A DNA stretch of 64,000 nucleotides from CBCYMI01 sp965183855 (GCA_965183855.1 CBCYMI010000010.1:99815-163814), one strand, 5' to 3'. Positions 19,110-27,925 are shown, numbered from the stretch's first letter. Translations and numbers: made by a program. Notes: generated from the sequence alone by a model not told the origin.

Positions 19110-19165
19110 TAATATCTAAAAAATAAAATGAATCAGGAAACAAGAACCAAAATAATCCTGATTCA
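19110..19165 (-). terminator. Intrinsic terminator of the rpsF-rpsR-rplI operon
   Basis: A 10-bp perfect stem (TGAATCAGGA at 19129-19138 pairing with TCCTGATTCA at 19156-19165), with a 17-base loop, is followed on the minus strand by a T-rich tract. It lies directly after the frame-corrected rplI stop. The uncorrected rplI frame would run straight through the hairpin. Confidence 0.8.
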
Positions 19166-19171
19166 TCGCAT

Positions 19172-19752
19172 TTACTCTTCTTCTTGATTATCCTGTCGTT
19201 TTTTACTAATCGCTTCCATTTCCTGGTTTCTTTGATCTGAAAAATCCTTTTTTTCTTTTGTTCTGCCGCGATGATATCTTCTCCTTTTGCCTGTCTTTCG
19301 GCTTCATTTTCGGTTCTGGCAATATTAATCACAACATTAATGCTTACTTCTGGGTGGAGTTTGATTTTTAGCTCGTGAAGCCCAATTGTTTTAATGGGCT
19401 TGTGTAAAATAATTTGCGAACGCAGGACTTTAATATCTGTTTTTGTGATCGTTTCTGAAATATCTCGTGAGGTTACAGAACCATAAAGTTGACCACTTTC
19501 ACCAGATTGTCGAATAATTGCATAGATTTTTTTATCAATTCTTCGTGCAATTTCTTCCGCATCATTTTTACGTTCTGCATTCAGTTTTTCAATTGCGACT
19601 CGCTCACGTTCAAAATGTTCTATATTCTGTTTCGTTGCTCTAAGTGCTTTTGAGGATGGAAGAAGATAATTGCGTGCATATCCATCTTTAACGGTTACAA
19701 CATCACCGATATTTCCTAGATTTTCGACATGCTCTAATAATACGATTTGCAC
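19172..19752 (-). CDS. rplI: 50S ribosomal protein L9, apparent frameshift near the C-terminus
   Basis: L9 is a two-domain large-subunit protein. The N-terminal domain is clear: MQIVLLEHVENLGNIGDVVTV then VKDGYARNYLLPSSKALRAT. The second domain has ESGQLYGSVTSRDI and IKTIGLHELKIKLHPEVS. As printed, the frame continues to 19102 with a basic, hydrophobic tail that is untypical for the family. Adding one A to the A7 run (complement of 19248-19254) yields DFSDQRNQEMEAISKK and an acidic end, QDNQEEE, stopping at 19172-19174 just before the terminator hairpin. I annotate that end. It is the third gene of the rpsF-rpsR-rplI operon, 12 bp after rpsR. Confidence 0.85.
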
Positions 19753-19764
19753 AATCGGGCTCCT

Positions 19765-20022
19765 TTATTTAACAACATATGCCAAAAGGCCAAGATATCT
19801 GGCTCTTTTAATATGTTTAGCCAATTCTCTTTGTTTGGATGGAGAGACTGCAGAAATTCTTGAACTGGCAATTTTTCCAGTCTCCGTTATATATTCCTGT
19901 AGCAATTTTGGATTTTTATAATCAATAATAGGTGCGTTTTTGCCAGAAAAAGGACAGAATTTGCGTCTTTGATTTAAAGAGCGCCTTAAGGGCAAATTGC
20001 TGATATTAATTTTTTGAGACAT
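19765..20022 (-). CDS. rpsR: 30S ribosomal protein S18
   Basis: S18 binds the 30S platform as a heterodimer with S6. The 85-residue protein has the family blocks RRKFCPFSGKNAPIIDYKNP, ISAVSPSKQRELAKHIKRAR and LGLLAYVVK. It sits between rpsF (21 bp upstream) and rplI (12 bp downstream) on the minus strand, the standard operon. No anomalies are seen. Confidence 0.96.
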   Translation of the reverse strand: MSQKINISNLPLRRSLNQRRKFCPFSGKNAPIIDYKNPKLLQEYITETGKIASSRISAVSPSKQRELAKHIKRARYLGLLAYVVK

Positions 20023-20043
20023 AATGTGGCTCCCAATCAGGAT

Positions 20044-20391
20044 TTAAGTTCGTCTTCTGGTTTTTTCTTCGCGTTTTTCCATAATAGGAGAAGGCTCCTT
20101 AGAGAAATGATCTACGCGAACCGTTAGCGTTCGTATGACATCTTCATTTAATTTATGACGTCGTTCAATCTCATCTATTACACTTGATGGCGCATCAATA
20201 TTAACCAGAGTATAATGTGCTTTTCGATTTTTACGAATTCGATAGGCGAGGTTTAAGAGCCCCCAATGCTCGATTTTATCGACTTTTCCATTCTGTTCTT
20301 CAACATAGGATTTAATAGAATGTGTCATTCCTTCAACTTGCTGGGCAGATATATCCTGCCGAACAAGAAATATATGTTCATATAGTGCCAT
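20044..20391 (-). CDS. rpsF: 30S ribosomal protein S6
   Basis: S6 pairs with S18 on the small subunit. Family segments are MALYEHIFLVRQDIS, KVDKIEHWGLLNLAYRIRKN, KAHYTLVNIDAPSSVIDEIE and DVIRTLTVRVDHF. At 115 residues it is on the short side for an alphaproteobacterium, with only a brief charged C-terminal tail. It is first in the operon; a good promoter lies about 110 bp upstream. Confidence 0.95.
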   Translation of the reverse strand: MALYEHIFLVRQDISAQQVEGMTHSIKSYVEEQNGKVDKIEHWGLLNLAYRIRKNRKAHYTLVNIDAPSSVIDEIERRHKLNEDVIRTLTVRVDHFSKEPSPIMEKREEKTRRRT

Positions 20392-20982
20392 GTTTTTACC
20401 TTTCTAAAACAGCTATGGCGCCTTTTATCTGGAAAGGAAGATAATCAGGCGTTGGTTCTTGTTTAAATATATTTAAAAGACCATAGCAGAAACTCAGAGA
20501 CTATACGGATTTTTTTATATTGTGCAAGCTTTTATCTGAAGGATTTTGTTTAAAAAGCAGATCAGAGATAAAAGATAAAGCACTGCTGAAATAAATCCAA
20601 TATGATATAAGGGTTTAAACGCAATTTAAAGATAAAATATTTTAATCAGTTTAAAAATAGAATCTTTAATGTATTTTTATAGGTTTGCGTGTTTATACAT
20701 TAGACGTTTGAAATGGATTTGGATTTAAAAATAAAATAAGCCGGGAAGCTTTGACGGGATTAAAAAATGCAAAATTTAAGCATTTATATATCTTGATAGA
20801 ATTGTTTTTTTGTATATCAGGTATGACCCCAAAAAGCTTTGCTTAACACTTATAAGATGGGTATACTCTGAAATTAGCATGTCATCTTTAAGATATTAAA
20901 GGAGGGGGAATTTTAAATCATACATCTCTGATAAAATGAATACAGTATAATTTGAACATATTTAATCGGGAGAAAAGCAAGA
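20392..20982. other. Divergent intergenic region between rpsF and toxin gene
   Basis: This 591-bp AT-rich region holds the rpsF promoter (20500-20527) and, near its right end, a TATAAT at 20946-20951 that could be the -10 box of the toxin gene. A strong ribosome-binding-like GGAGGGGG run at about 20901-20908 is not followed by a start codon in reach. No decayed coding sequence was recognised. Confidence 0.5.
20500..20527 (-). promoter_or_regulatory. Sigma-70-type promoter for rpsF operon
   Basis: On the minus strand TTGCAC (20527-20522) and TATAGT (20505-20500) are 16 bases apart, about 110 bp before the rpsF start. This is a good match to the housekeeping consensus at the position expected for a ribosomal protein operon. 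Confidence 0.6.
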
Positions 20983-21387
20983 ATGCCTAATTCATCAGGA
21001 AAAAACCCGTTTGGTCATTTAGACCAGAATGCTCTCGCAGAGCAGTGTGCCATTCAAGCTTCTGCTCTTGGACAAGAAGAGCGTTTGATCATCACACAAT
21101 CCCAGCTTCAACATGTTTTTAAACATGCCAAAGATTTTGGCGTTGAGGGAAATTGGAATAAAGCAAAGGGTGAGATCTTAAAGGCAAGAATTCTGGATCA
21201 TATCGAACAAGATTCTACCGAATATATTGAGGGAAGTTATAATCATATACCTGTGATTTATTATTATAACCCTATGACGAATTTAAATGTTATTGCAAGC
21301 AGAGAAGGTCGTTTGATTAGTGGCTGGAGGCTCAATGCCAAACAAATATTCCATCTTACAACACATCACCGTCTTGGAGGCAGATAA
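20983..21387 (+). CDS. Colicin-D-like nuclease domain protein (toxin of a toxin-immunity pair)
   Basis: Residues 33-134 resemble the C-terminal colicin D / CdiA-type tRNase domain. The motif VFKHAKDFGVEGNWNKA holds the Lys-His pair (47-48) that matches the catalytic His region of colicin D, and LISGWRL (Ser113-Gly-Trp115) matches the second active-site segment; YYNPMTNLNV is the family core strand. Colicin D cleaves the anticodon loop of arginine tRNAs. There is no receptor-binding or translocation domain: the first 32 residues are a short unstructured leader without a signal peptide. The start has GGGAG upstream (about 20967). The stop overlaps the next start by one base (TAATG), coupling toxin and immunity translation. 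Function is inferred from family resemblance only. Confidence 0.75.
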   Translation: MPNSSGKNPFGHLDQNALAEQCAIQASALGQEERLIITQSQLQHVFKHAKDFGVEGNWNKAKGEILKARILDHIEQDSTEYIEGSYNHIPVIYYYNPMTNLNVIASREGRLISGWRLNAKQIFHLTTHHRLGGR

Positions 21388-21686
21388 TGGCATATTGTAC
21401 GATTTCAAACTATACATTATTAATTGAAGACTTTTTGACAGGAAAAATGGATTGCAAACTGTTTGAAACAGAGTTTATTAATTTGTTTAAAAGCGATCAA
21501 TCTTTGATGAAAGACCAATTTTTTGAACCACTTAATGAATTATTCATTGCCGTTGATTTATATGAGCAGGATCCAAAAATTAGAAAAGATCTTGAAATGA
21601 CAATTAATGAACAGGAATTAATCCTAAAAGCAAGAAAGTGTTTAATGGAATTAACTCAATCGCGTTCATCAAGAAATAGAGGCTAG
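21387..21686 (+). CDS. Colicin-D-type immunity protein
   Basis: The 99-residue acidic, helical protein resembles the bacterial self-protective colicin-like immunity family. It has a LLIEDFLTGKMDCKLFETEF opening helix, PLNELFIAVDLYEQDPKIR in the middle and EQELILKARKCL near the end, in the same order as colicin D immunity protein. Such proteins bind the tRNase active site by charge and shape mimicry of tRNA. The position directly after the toxin, with overlapping stop and start, supports the role. It is the only immunity gene visible for the two toxin-like genes here. Confidence 0.7.
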   Translation: MAYCTISNYTLLIEDFLTGKMDCKLFETEFINLFKSDQSLMKDQFFEPLNELFIAVDLYEQDPKIRKDLEMTINEQELILKARKCLMELTQSRSSRNRG

Positions 21687-21986
21687 TTTATTTCAATACG
21701 GCATTTATGATACCCATATCTATGGATTAAATAGATTAATTGGAACTCACCTATTTAGATTACACCTAATTTTAAGATGTGTTTTAAACACTGGTTTTTA
21801 AAAAGCCGCCTCCTTCCAAAAAGTGCTTGGATGCTTCTAAAAATCTGGAAATATTCTCATAACTGAGAATATCAATTCCTGATGATAAGAGGTGTATTTT
21901 TATTAGGAAATAGTATCCTAGACAGATTTTCTAACCATTAAAATCAGGAATGTTTAGGAGTATTCAGGATTTTTAAGGAGAAATTC
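21687..21986. other. Spacer between the two toxin-like genes
   Basis: This 300-bp spacer has no open frame of note. It does not contain a second immunity gene or a recognisable remnant of one. A ribosome binding site (AAGGAG at about 21976-21981) precedes the second toxin-like start. Confidence 0.55.
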
Positions 21987-22442
21987 ATGCTTTGTTCGAG
22001 CTCAAAAAAAAGAGGAATAATCCGATTTGTTCTAATTTGTCTTTTTTTATGCACATTCTATAAAAGTGGATCTTCCAGTTTTGCTTGTCCTCCTGTTTCA
22101 GATTCAGATCAGGCGCTTGCTCTTGAGCAAGAAGAGTATTTGATCATCACACAATCCCAGCTTCAACATGTTTTTAAACATGCCAAAGATTTTGGCGTTG
22201 AGGGAAATTGGAATAAAGCAAAGGGTGAGATCTTAAAGGCAAGAATTCTGGATCATATCGAACAAGATTCCACCGAATATATTGAGGGAAGGTATAATCA
22301 TATGCCTGTGATTCATTATTATAATCCTGTGACGAATTTAAATGTTATTGCAAGCAGAGAAGGTCATTTGATTAGTGGCTGGAGGCTTAATGCCAAACAA
22401 ATATTTCATCTGACAACACAGGGGCGTCTTGGAGGGAGATAA
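21987..22442 (+). CDS. Exported colicin-D-like nuclease domain protein, no adjacent immunity gene
   Basis: Residues 49-151 are almost identical to residues 32-134 of the upstream toxin-like protein, differing at about eight positions; the VFKHAKDFG and LISGWRL motifs are kept, and HYYNP (the more usual family form) replaces YYYNP. The N-terminus differs completely: a basic start (KKRG) and a hydrophobic stretch (IIRFVLICLFLCTFY) followed by SSSFACPP look like a signal peptide, with Cys34 a weak lipoprotein possibility. The protein is thus predicted to leave the cytoplasm. DNA identity over the shared part is high, indicating recent duplication with exchange of the 5' end. No immunity gene follows within 296 bp. 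Confidence 0.72.
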   Translation: MLCSSSKKRGIIRFVLICLFLCTFYKSGSSSFACPPVSDSDQALALEQEEYLIITQSQLQHVFKHAKDFGVEGNWNKAKGEILKARILDHIEQDSTEYIEGRYNHMPVIHYYNPVTNLNVIASREGHLISGWRLNAKQIFHLTTQGRLGGR

Positions 22443-22738
22443 TAACAGAATGCCTCAAAAAGAAATCTGATCTTTATTGCGAGCAAGTCTTGTTAGATGT
22501 TTAATCTTCCAGTTTAATCATAAATGAGCTGATTTTTTAAGCTGGATTCTGCCGATAGTCAGGATTTATTCCATTCGCTAAAGTTATAATTTTATCTTGA
22601 CTGGAAAAGAGAAGTTTTGAATAAAAGAAGTTCTGAAATAAGGATGAACTGTCTATCCTATGACAAAATTCCATATATAGATTAAGAAAAACAAGATATA
22701 TAAGCATTTTGTAATTCTTATAAGAAATAGGTGATATT
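22443..22738. other. Spacer before ctaA
   Basis: This stretch of about 300 bp holds no gene. In particular there is no second copy of the immunity gene after the exported toxin-like gene. Confidence 0.5.
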
Positions 22739-23791
22739 ATGTTTTATTTAAAACCAGACCGGCTTGTTTTTATCTGGTTTAGCCTGGTGTGTGTCTTATT
22801 GGTTGCAATGATTTTATTTGGTGGCGCTGTCAGATTAACCAATTCTGGATTATCTATCACAGAATGGGAAGTGATTAAGGGCATATTTCCACCGATAACA
22901 AAAGCGCAATGGAATGCAGCCTTTGAGAGCTATAAAGCCATCCCTGAATATCTTGAAGAACATGCCTGGATGAATTTGGATGATTTTAAATTTATTTATT
23001 GGATGGAATGGGGGCATCGATTTTTGGGACGCTTGATTGGTCTGTTTGTTTTCATTCCTTTAATCATATTTATATGTCTGAAATGGATTCATAAACCTTT
23101 GTTTTATGGCTTGTTCTTACTTCTTATCTTAGGTGTGCTTCAAGGAGGAATTGGGTGGTGGATGGTTTCTTCTGGATTGTCTGAACGGGTTGATGTTAGT
23201 CAATATCGTCTGGTTGTGCATTTAACAATGGCTTTTTTAATTTTAGGCGGTGTTTTTTGGTTGACATTAACGCAATTTGATAGAAGTCAAAACAGAAATC
23301 AGAGTGAGCATAAAGTAAAAACAAAGCTTATTTTTCTAGCTAATATGCTGGTTTTTTTGGTATTTGTACAAATTGCTCTTGGAGGATTTGTTGCGGGCTT
23401 GCGTGCGGGGTGGAGTTATCCGAGCTGGCCTTTAATGGGAGAAAGCTTTATTCCTGAAGGATATTTAAAACTTGCTTCATTTTGGAAAAACAGTTTTGAA
23501 CATCACGGATATGTACAATTTCATCATAGAATGATGGCCTATTTTTTATTTTTATTAATTCCAGGCATGTTTTTCTATTTTAGAAAACAATTATCTTCGA
23601 TCCAAAAAACCTGGTATATTGGCTTAATTTTGATCTTGTTTATTCAGCTGTCGATTGGAATCGCGACCTTGTTTTCAGACCCAGAATTATGGGGCATGGC
23701 TTTACTTCATCAAGCAATTGCAATTCTTCTCTTTTTAACCTGTCTTGGTTTTAGGCATCGATTAACGCATAACATTGTTTTAAATTCATAA
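22739..23791 (+). CDS. ctaA: Heme A synthase (COX15/CtaA)
   Basis: CtaA oxidises the C8 methyl of heme O to a formyl group, giving heme A for aa3-type oxidases. The 350-residue protein has about eight membrane helices and the family motifs GGAVRLTNSGLSITEWEVIKG (first block), the conserved MEWGHRFLGRLIG with a heme-ligating His, LQGGIGWWMVSSGLSER, RLVVHLTMAF with a second His, and in the C-terminal half WPLMG plus FHHRMMAYFL and LHQAIAILLF with the remaining His ligands. It stands alone, not next to cta oxidase genes. Its presence implies that the cell makes a heme-A oxidase, or did recently. Confidence 0.95.
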   Translation: MFYLKPDRLVFIWFSLVCVLLVAMILFGGAVRLTNSGLSITEWEVIKGIFPPITKAQWNAAFESYKAIPEYLEEHAWMNLDDFKFIYWMEWGHRFLGRLIGLFVFIPLIIFICLKWIHKPLFYGLFLLLILGVLQGGIGWWMVSSGLSERVDVSQYRLVVHLTMAFLILGGVFWLTLTQFDRSQNRNQSEHKVKTKLIFLANMLVFLVFVQIALGGFVAGLRAGWSYPSWPLMGESFIPEGYLKLASFWKNSFEHHGYVQFHHRMMAYFLFLLIPGMFFYFRKQLSSIQKTWYIGLILILFIQLSIGIATLFSDPELWGMALLHQAIAILLFLTCLGFRHRLTHNIVLNS

Positions 23792-24203
23792 AACAGGATT
23801 TACCTGTTATGCCGTTTCTAATTTTATACAGATTTTGGATATCATGCATTGAATTTAAGTGGATTTAAGTGGATTTAAGTGGATTTAAGTACGCTTGCAT
23901 CCTCTTTCAAAGCTGTTTGCAAAACAGCATAGATTACAGTAACACAATTGCGTGTTTTTGAAATCAGAGCAATTGCTAAATGTGTAAATTCAAGAGTGTT
24001 TCCAAAGAGTTTTTAGGGTGTTCTTGAAGGAAGGTGAGTGGTTTTTTAACGCCTTAAAACCAAAAACATACTTGACCCCAATAAAACAATGAGCTTAAAC
24101 AATATCTCAATTAACCAAATAAGATAGCTCCTGATTTATCTTGTTTTTAATCCTTTATTTGAACCTTCCATATAATATAAAACTGGGTTTGGAAGATGCT
24201 TTT
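23792..24203. other. Intergenic region between convergent genes with tandem repeat
   Basis: The 412 bp between ctaA and the PhoX-like pseudogene contain a 10-bp tandem repeat (GGATTTAAGT, four copies, 23851-23890, the first GAATTTAAGT). A small inverted repeat AACAGG/CCTGTT lies just after the ctaA stop and may be a weak terminator. No gene was found. Confidence 0.5.
23851..23890. repeat. 10-bp tandem repeat, four copies
   Basis: GAATTTAAGT is followed by three exact copies of GGATTTAAGT. The repeat is non-coding. Confidence 0.8.
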
Positions 24204-25664
24204 CTAAGACCATGCTCCTGTAACTGCATAGGTTCTACCAGGTCTTTGTACATTAAAATAAAGGGTTTTTCCATCAGGAGAAAAACAGATTCCTGTGATT
24301 TCACTATAGCTGTTTTTATACAATTCTCGTATACAGGCAATTGGATAGATTTTTCCATCCTGTGTAATGCCTTTAATATAATTCTTACCCGCACCATCTT
24401 CGGCAAGAATCAGATCTCCCCAAGGCGCAAGGGTTAGATTATCACAAAAATCAATCTCATTTTTACCTTTGGATTCGATCACCAATTCTAACATTCCATC
24501 CTGTTGTGTTCGCGTTTTTGGAAGGTGAGGTGAATGCGCGCTGTCTGGTCTAGTATGAGGTGATGAATTAAACTCCTGGTTTATTTTTTCTTTATAAAAC
24601 GGCTGATAGCGCCAGATTTGTCCACATTTCCGAGCACCTCCATCGGTTGAGCTAAAATATAATTCCCGTTTTCCCATTCAACATCCTTCCAATCTTGAGA
24701 AAATAGCGGCTCCTTTTTTCTGGATGCTCCGTTCTGCTAATGCCTCATCAGGATTGGTAATATTTTCAAGATCAACCCAATGAACATAAAATGCTGTTTT
24801 TTCAGGAATGGAAGATGTATGCCAGTTTCTTAAATCACATTTGGGTTCTCCTGATACGGCAAGTGCTTGTAATCTTCCCCCTAGGTGTAATTGTCCAGGC
24901 TTGTTTGGAATAAATCGATAGAATAGACAGGGGTGACCAGAACGGTCTTCAGTTAAATAAACATAGCCTGTTTCAGGATCGACAACAGCGGCTTCATGAT
25001 AAAATCTTCCCATGGCTTTTAAAGGAACAGGTTTGACAGGGGTTGTGGCAAATGCAGGTACTTCAAAAACATAGCCATGTTCTATCTTTGGATTTGAATC
25101 TGATTTTATAAGGGTTTCTTCACAGGATAACCAGCTATTCCAAGGCGTTGAGCCTCCTGCGCAATTCATAACCGTTCCTGCCAGACTTAAAAACTGACGC
25201 TGAATTTTTTGAGTTTTGGGATCAATCCAGAGTGTTGTTGTCCCTCCAGGCTGAATCTCTCCTGATTTTGCCAAATCATAAATAATATCAGGATGAAATC
25301 CCGTATGATTAGACGTATAAGCGCTAATGGTTTTTTTAGCTTGATCAGAGCTTGCATGAATATGATTTAGGGTTAGCTCATGATTGCGAACAATAATCGT
25401 ATGATTTTTTGCCTGAAAACAAGCCATTCCATCTGGAGCGCCTGGTACAAGAAGCTGATCATCCATACGCTCTCCCGTTTGTGAAATCTGGGTGTATTGA
25501 AATCCTTTTGGTAGATCAATCTTGCCTTTTTGATCTTTGATTAAATGACCAAACTTTGTACCTTCTTCTTTGGCAAATCCAAAATTTGGATTTAAAAAAC
25601 GGGAAAAAGTTAAGGAAACTAGGCTGGTATGGATAAATTGACGTCGATTTAAAAACATAAACAT
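24204..25664 (-). pseudogene. PhoX-like (DUF839) Tat-exported protein with an in-frame UGA
   Basis: PhoX-like proteins are periplasmic metal-dependent phosphatases, or related proteins, exported by Tat. The N-terminus has a twin-arginine signal (NRRQFIHTSLVSL). Blocks typical of the family follow: VPGAPDGMACF, IIVRNHEL, AGGSTPWNSWLSCEET, GRFYHEAAVVDPETGYVYLTEDRS and, in the second part, LYFSSTDGGARKCGQIWRY, DNLTLAPWGDLILAEDG and SPDGKTLYFNVQRPG. The frame is one piece except for TGA at 24678-24680, where homologues carry a Trp (context EGC-stop-MGKREL); a TGG to TGA change explains it. Elsewhere in the window TGA is a normal stop (for example mlaE). So this is either a fresh nonsense allele or a sequence error; the downstream half could restart at ATG 24677. 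Confidence 0.8.
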
Positions 25665-25877
25665 TCACGTTAAGCATAGTATTTAATTTTATTAAAAACA
25701 ACCTAAAAGGGCAGAGTTTAAGATAATTTTCTAAAAATAAAAGTCAGATTTAAGAGTATTGCCAATTTTAGAAAAAATAAAAGCTTGTATGTTTTCTTTA
25801 ATCTATTACATATTTGTTTTATCATGAATTGTGTTTTGTGTTTATCTTTCTCTTTTTTATTTTTTCAGTGTTTCTCT

Positions 25878-25928
25878 CATTGCGGTTTATTTTTCATTGC
25901 GGTTTATTTTTCATTGCGGTTTATTTTT
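25878..25928. repeat. 17-bp tandem repeat, three copies
   Basis: CATTGCGGTTTATTTTT occurs three times in direct succession in non-coding DNA. The unit length equals that of the repeat inside the L,D-transpeptidase pseudogene, but the sequences differ. Confidence 0.85.
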
Positions 25929-26240
25929 ATTTGCCCATTCTTCTTTTAAGGATTTTGGTTAGATTCTATTTTTATATTTTGATCCTGTTTTAGAAATTTC
26001 TTCTTATTTTCTATCTTTTTTGCATCTCATGAATTCTAAAATAAGCAGAGAGGGGAGATATTTTGGGTTTCTCTTTTTTTAAATTAGGATACAGTCAAGC
26101 TTATATCATCTTTAGATTTAAGTTTAAACAAAAATAGATAAAATTCCGCTAAAATATGCCATCAAACCAACAAGGTATTATGTTACCTATATGCCAAGGT
26201 GTTGTTTTATAGTTATTTTTTAAAAAATACAGATCTTTTC

Positions 26241-26269
26241 TTGACGCATTTAAAACAATGTCTTATATA
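26241..26269 (+). promoter_or_regulatory. Sigma-70-type promoter of rplM-rpsI
   Basis: TTGACG (26241-26246) and TATATA (26264-26269) with a 17-base spacer form a near-consensus promoter 124 bp before the rplM start codon. The long leader leaves room for autoregulation, though no structure was identified. Confidence 0.7.
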
Positions 26270-26392
26270 GTCACAAATTGAATGAACTAGCTATCGGGCT
26301 TTTTAAATAAAAATATGTTTTAAAGCCTTAAGAGATAAAGAACATACGCTTTAACCAAATGAATGAATGAATGAATTATGGGGCTTTTTTAA

Positions 26393-26863
26393 ATGAAGAC
26401 ATCTTTTTTAAAGCCTGCTGATGTAGAGAAAAAATGGTATTTAATTGATGCAGAAGGATTAATCTTAGGAAGACTTTCTGCACTTATTGTAACCCGTCTA
26501 CGAGGCAAGCATAGACCAGATTATACTCCTCATATTGATTGTGGAGATCAGATTATTGTAATTAATGCAGATAAAATTCGCGTTTCTGGAAGAAAAATGA
26601 CGAATCGGATTTATTATCGACATACAGGCTATCCAGGTGGAATTAAACAGGTAAATACACAGGAAATTTTAAAAGGAAAGCGTCCAACCCGTTTATTAAA
26701 AGAAGCGGTTAGGCGCATGTTGCCCAAAGAAAGTCCATTGGCAAGGAAACAGCTCTCTGATTTACGTATTTACGCAGGAAATGAGCATCCTCATACGGCA
26801 CAACAGCCTGAAAAAATTGATATTAAACTCCTAAATGAAAAAAACACATTAAGAGCATTATAA
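26393..26863 (+). CDS. rplM: 50S ribosomal protein L13
   Basis: L13 is an early-assembly large-subunit protein. The 156-residue sequence has the family marks KTSFLKPADVEKKWYLIDAE, LILGRLSALIVTRLRGKH, GDQIIVINADKIRVSGRK, YYRHTGYPGGIK and RMLPKESPLARKQLSDLRIY. It is followed after one base by rpsI, the universal rplM-rpsI operon. The promoter is at 26241-26269 and the operon terminator follows rpsI. Confidence 0.97.
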   Translation: MKTSFLKPADVEKKWYLIDAEGLILGRLSALIVTRLRGKHRPDYTPHIDCGDQIIVINADKIRVSGRKMTNRIYYRHTGYPGGIKQVNTQEILKGKRPTRLLKEAVRRMLPKESPLARKQLSDLRIYAGNEHPHTAQQPEKIDIKLLNEKNTLRAL

Positions 26864-26864
26864 A

Positions 26865-27380
26865 ATGGTAGATGATAAAAAGACAGCAGGATTGGAAGGT
26901 CTGGAAGGGTTAAAAGAAGCCCTTGACAGCAAGGAAGTAAAGAAAGAAGTGCCCCCCCAAACTGAGAAGGATCAGAAATCGAAACTGGATTCTCTTGGAA
27001 GAGCTTATGCAACAGGTAAGCGAAAAGAAGCGATTGCACGAGTTTGGCTCAAACCTGGGAAAGGAAACATAATCATTAACAAAAAAAGCAAGGATGCGTA
27101 TTTTGCAAGACCTGTTTTAAGAATGATTGTTGATCAGCCTTTTGAGGTTACTCAGCGTCTTGGTGCTTATGATGTGGTCGCCAGTGTAAAAGGATCTGGA
27201 TTATCGGGTCAAGCTGGCGCTTTACGTCACGCAATTTCGAAAGCACTTGCTATTTATGAAACAGAATTGAGAAAAACGCTTAAAGAAAATGGATTTTTAA
27301 CACGAGATTCCAGAATTGTGCAACGGAAGAGATATGGGCGTCGTAAAGCACGTCGTAGCTTCCAATTCTCAAAACGTTAA
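26865..27380 (+). CDS. rpsI: 30S ribosomal protein S9
   Basis: S9 reaches the decoding centre with its C-terminal tail. The core is clear: YATGKRKEAIARVWLKPGKG, AYFARPVLRMIVDQPF, VKGSGLSGQAGALRHAISKA, LTRDSRIVQRKRYGRRKAR and the invariant basic end SFQFSKR. An acidic, Lys/Glu-rich N-terminal extension of about 45 residues precedes the core; such extensions are known in some alphaproteobacterial S9 proteins. ATG lies two bases after the rplM stop, so translation is coupled. Confidence 0.96.
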   Translation: MVDDKKTAGLEGLEGLKEALDSKEVKKEVPPQTEKDQKSKLDSLGRAYATGKRKEAIARVWLKPGKGNIIINKKSKDAYFARPVLRMIVDQPFEVTQRLGAYDVVASVKGSGLSGQAGALRHAISKALAIYETELRKTLKENGFLTRDSRIVQRKRYGRRKARRSFQFSKR

Positions 27381-27429
27381 TAAAAAACCAAACTATGAAT
27401 ACAAAAACCAAACTATGAATATTACTTTA

Positions 27430-27466
27430 AAAAGCGAAGCATTTAAATGCTTCGCTTTTTTATCTT
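27430..27466 (+). terminator. Intrinsic terminator after rpsI
   Basis: A perfect hairpin (AAAGCGAAGCATTT pairing with AAATGCTTCGCTTT) is followed by further T residues. It lies 50 bp after the rpsI stop. Just before it a 20-bp segment (ACCAAACTATGAATA core) is directly repeated. Confidence 0.9.
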
Positions 27467-27925
27467 TTATGTTGTTTTATGTTTCTGATTTATTTTTCCA
27501 GCTTATTTATAAATTCAATAAAGGGTATGATAGAATGTATTGCGTGCTTGTTGGAGGATGTTTTCTTTACTTTAAATAATTGCACCCTATTGATTTTTTA
27601 ATAAAAAAGACAAATTTAATCATATATCTCATTTCTTATTATTTTATATTCCTATCTGAAAAAATATTTTTTCTTAAAAAGCTTTTATAATTTCTGCACT
27701 AAAAACCTCTATTAATCCTTGTTTGATGGTTTCATCCTATTTTTATTAAGACTTGCTTTTTGTTTATATTCTTTGGGTTTATTCCTCTAAAAAAGTTCTG
27801 GAATCTGGCCTTCTTTTGGCAAGTATTTTTTCCTATATAGAATAGAGTTATGTTTTTTTGATCTATGGGGGTATACTAAAAGAGCGTTTATTCATGTTTG
27901 AAATGCGTTTGATTTTTAGCCAATT
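27467..27925. other. AT-rich spacer after the rplM operon
   Basis: About 460 bp of very T-rich DNA lie between the terminator and the end of the isocitrate-lyase-like gene. The open frame across it is a shadow of rpsI continued into AT-rich DNA. I see no gene. Confidence 0.5.

Larger units (their letters stand above)
25665..26392. other. Divergent intergenic region upstream of rplM
   Basis: These 728 bp of T-rich DNA separate the PhoX-like gene from rplM. It contains a 17-bp tandem repeat (25878-25928) and the rplM promoter (26241-26269), leaving a leader of about 115 bases before rplM. A 12-base run of ATGA units (AATGAATGAATG) precedes the gene. No other gene was found. Confidence 0.55.

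Noticed and set aside
24678..24680. UGA recoded as Trp in this organism
   Set aside because: TGA ends several intact genes in the window (for example mlaE), so genome-wide recoding is excluded; only local readthrough remains possible.
27316..27579. 87-codon frame after rpsI
   Set aside because: It starts inside rpsI in another frame and crosses the rpsI terminator hairpin.
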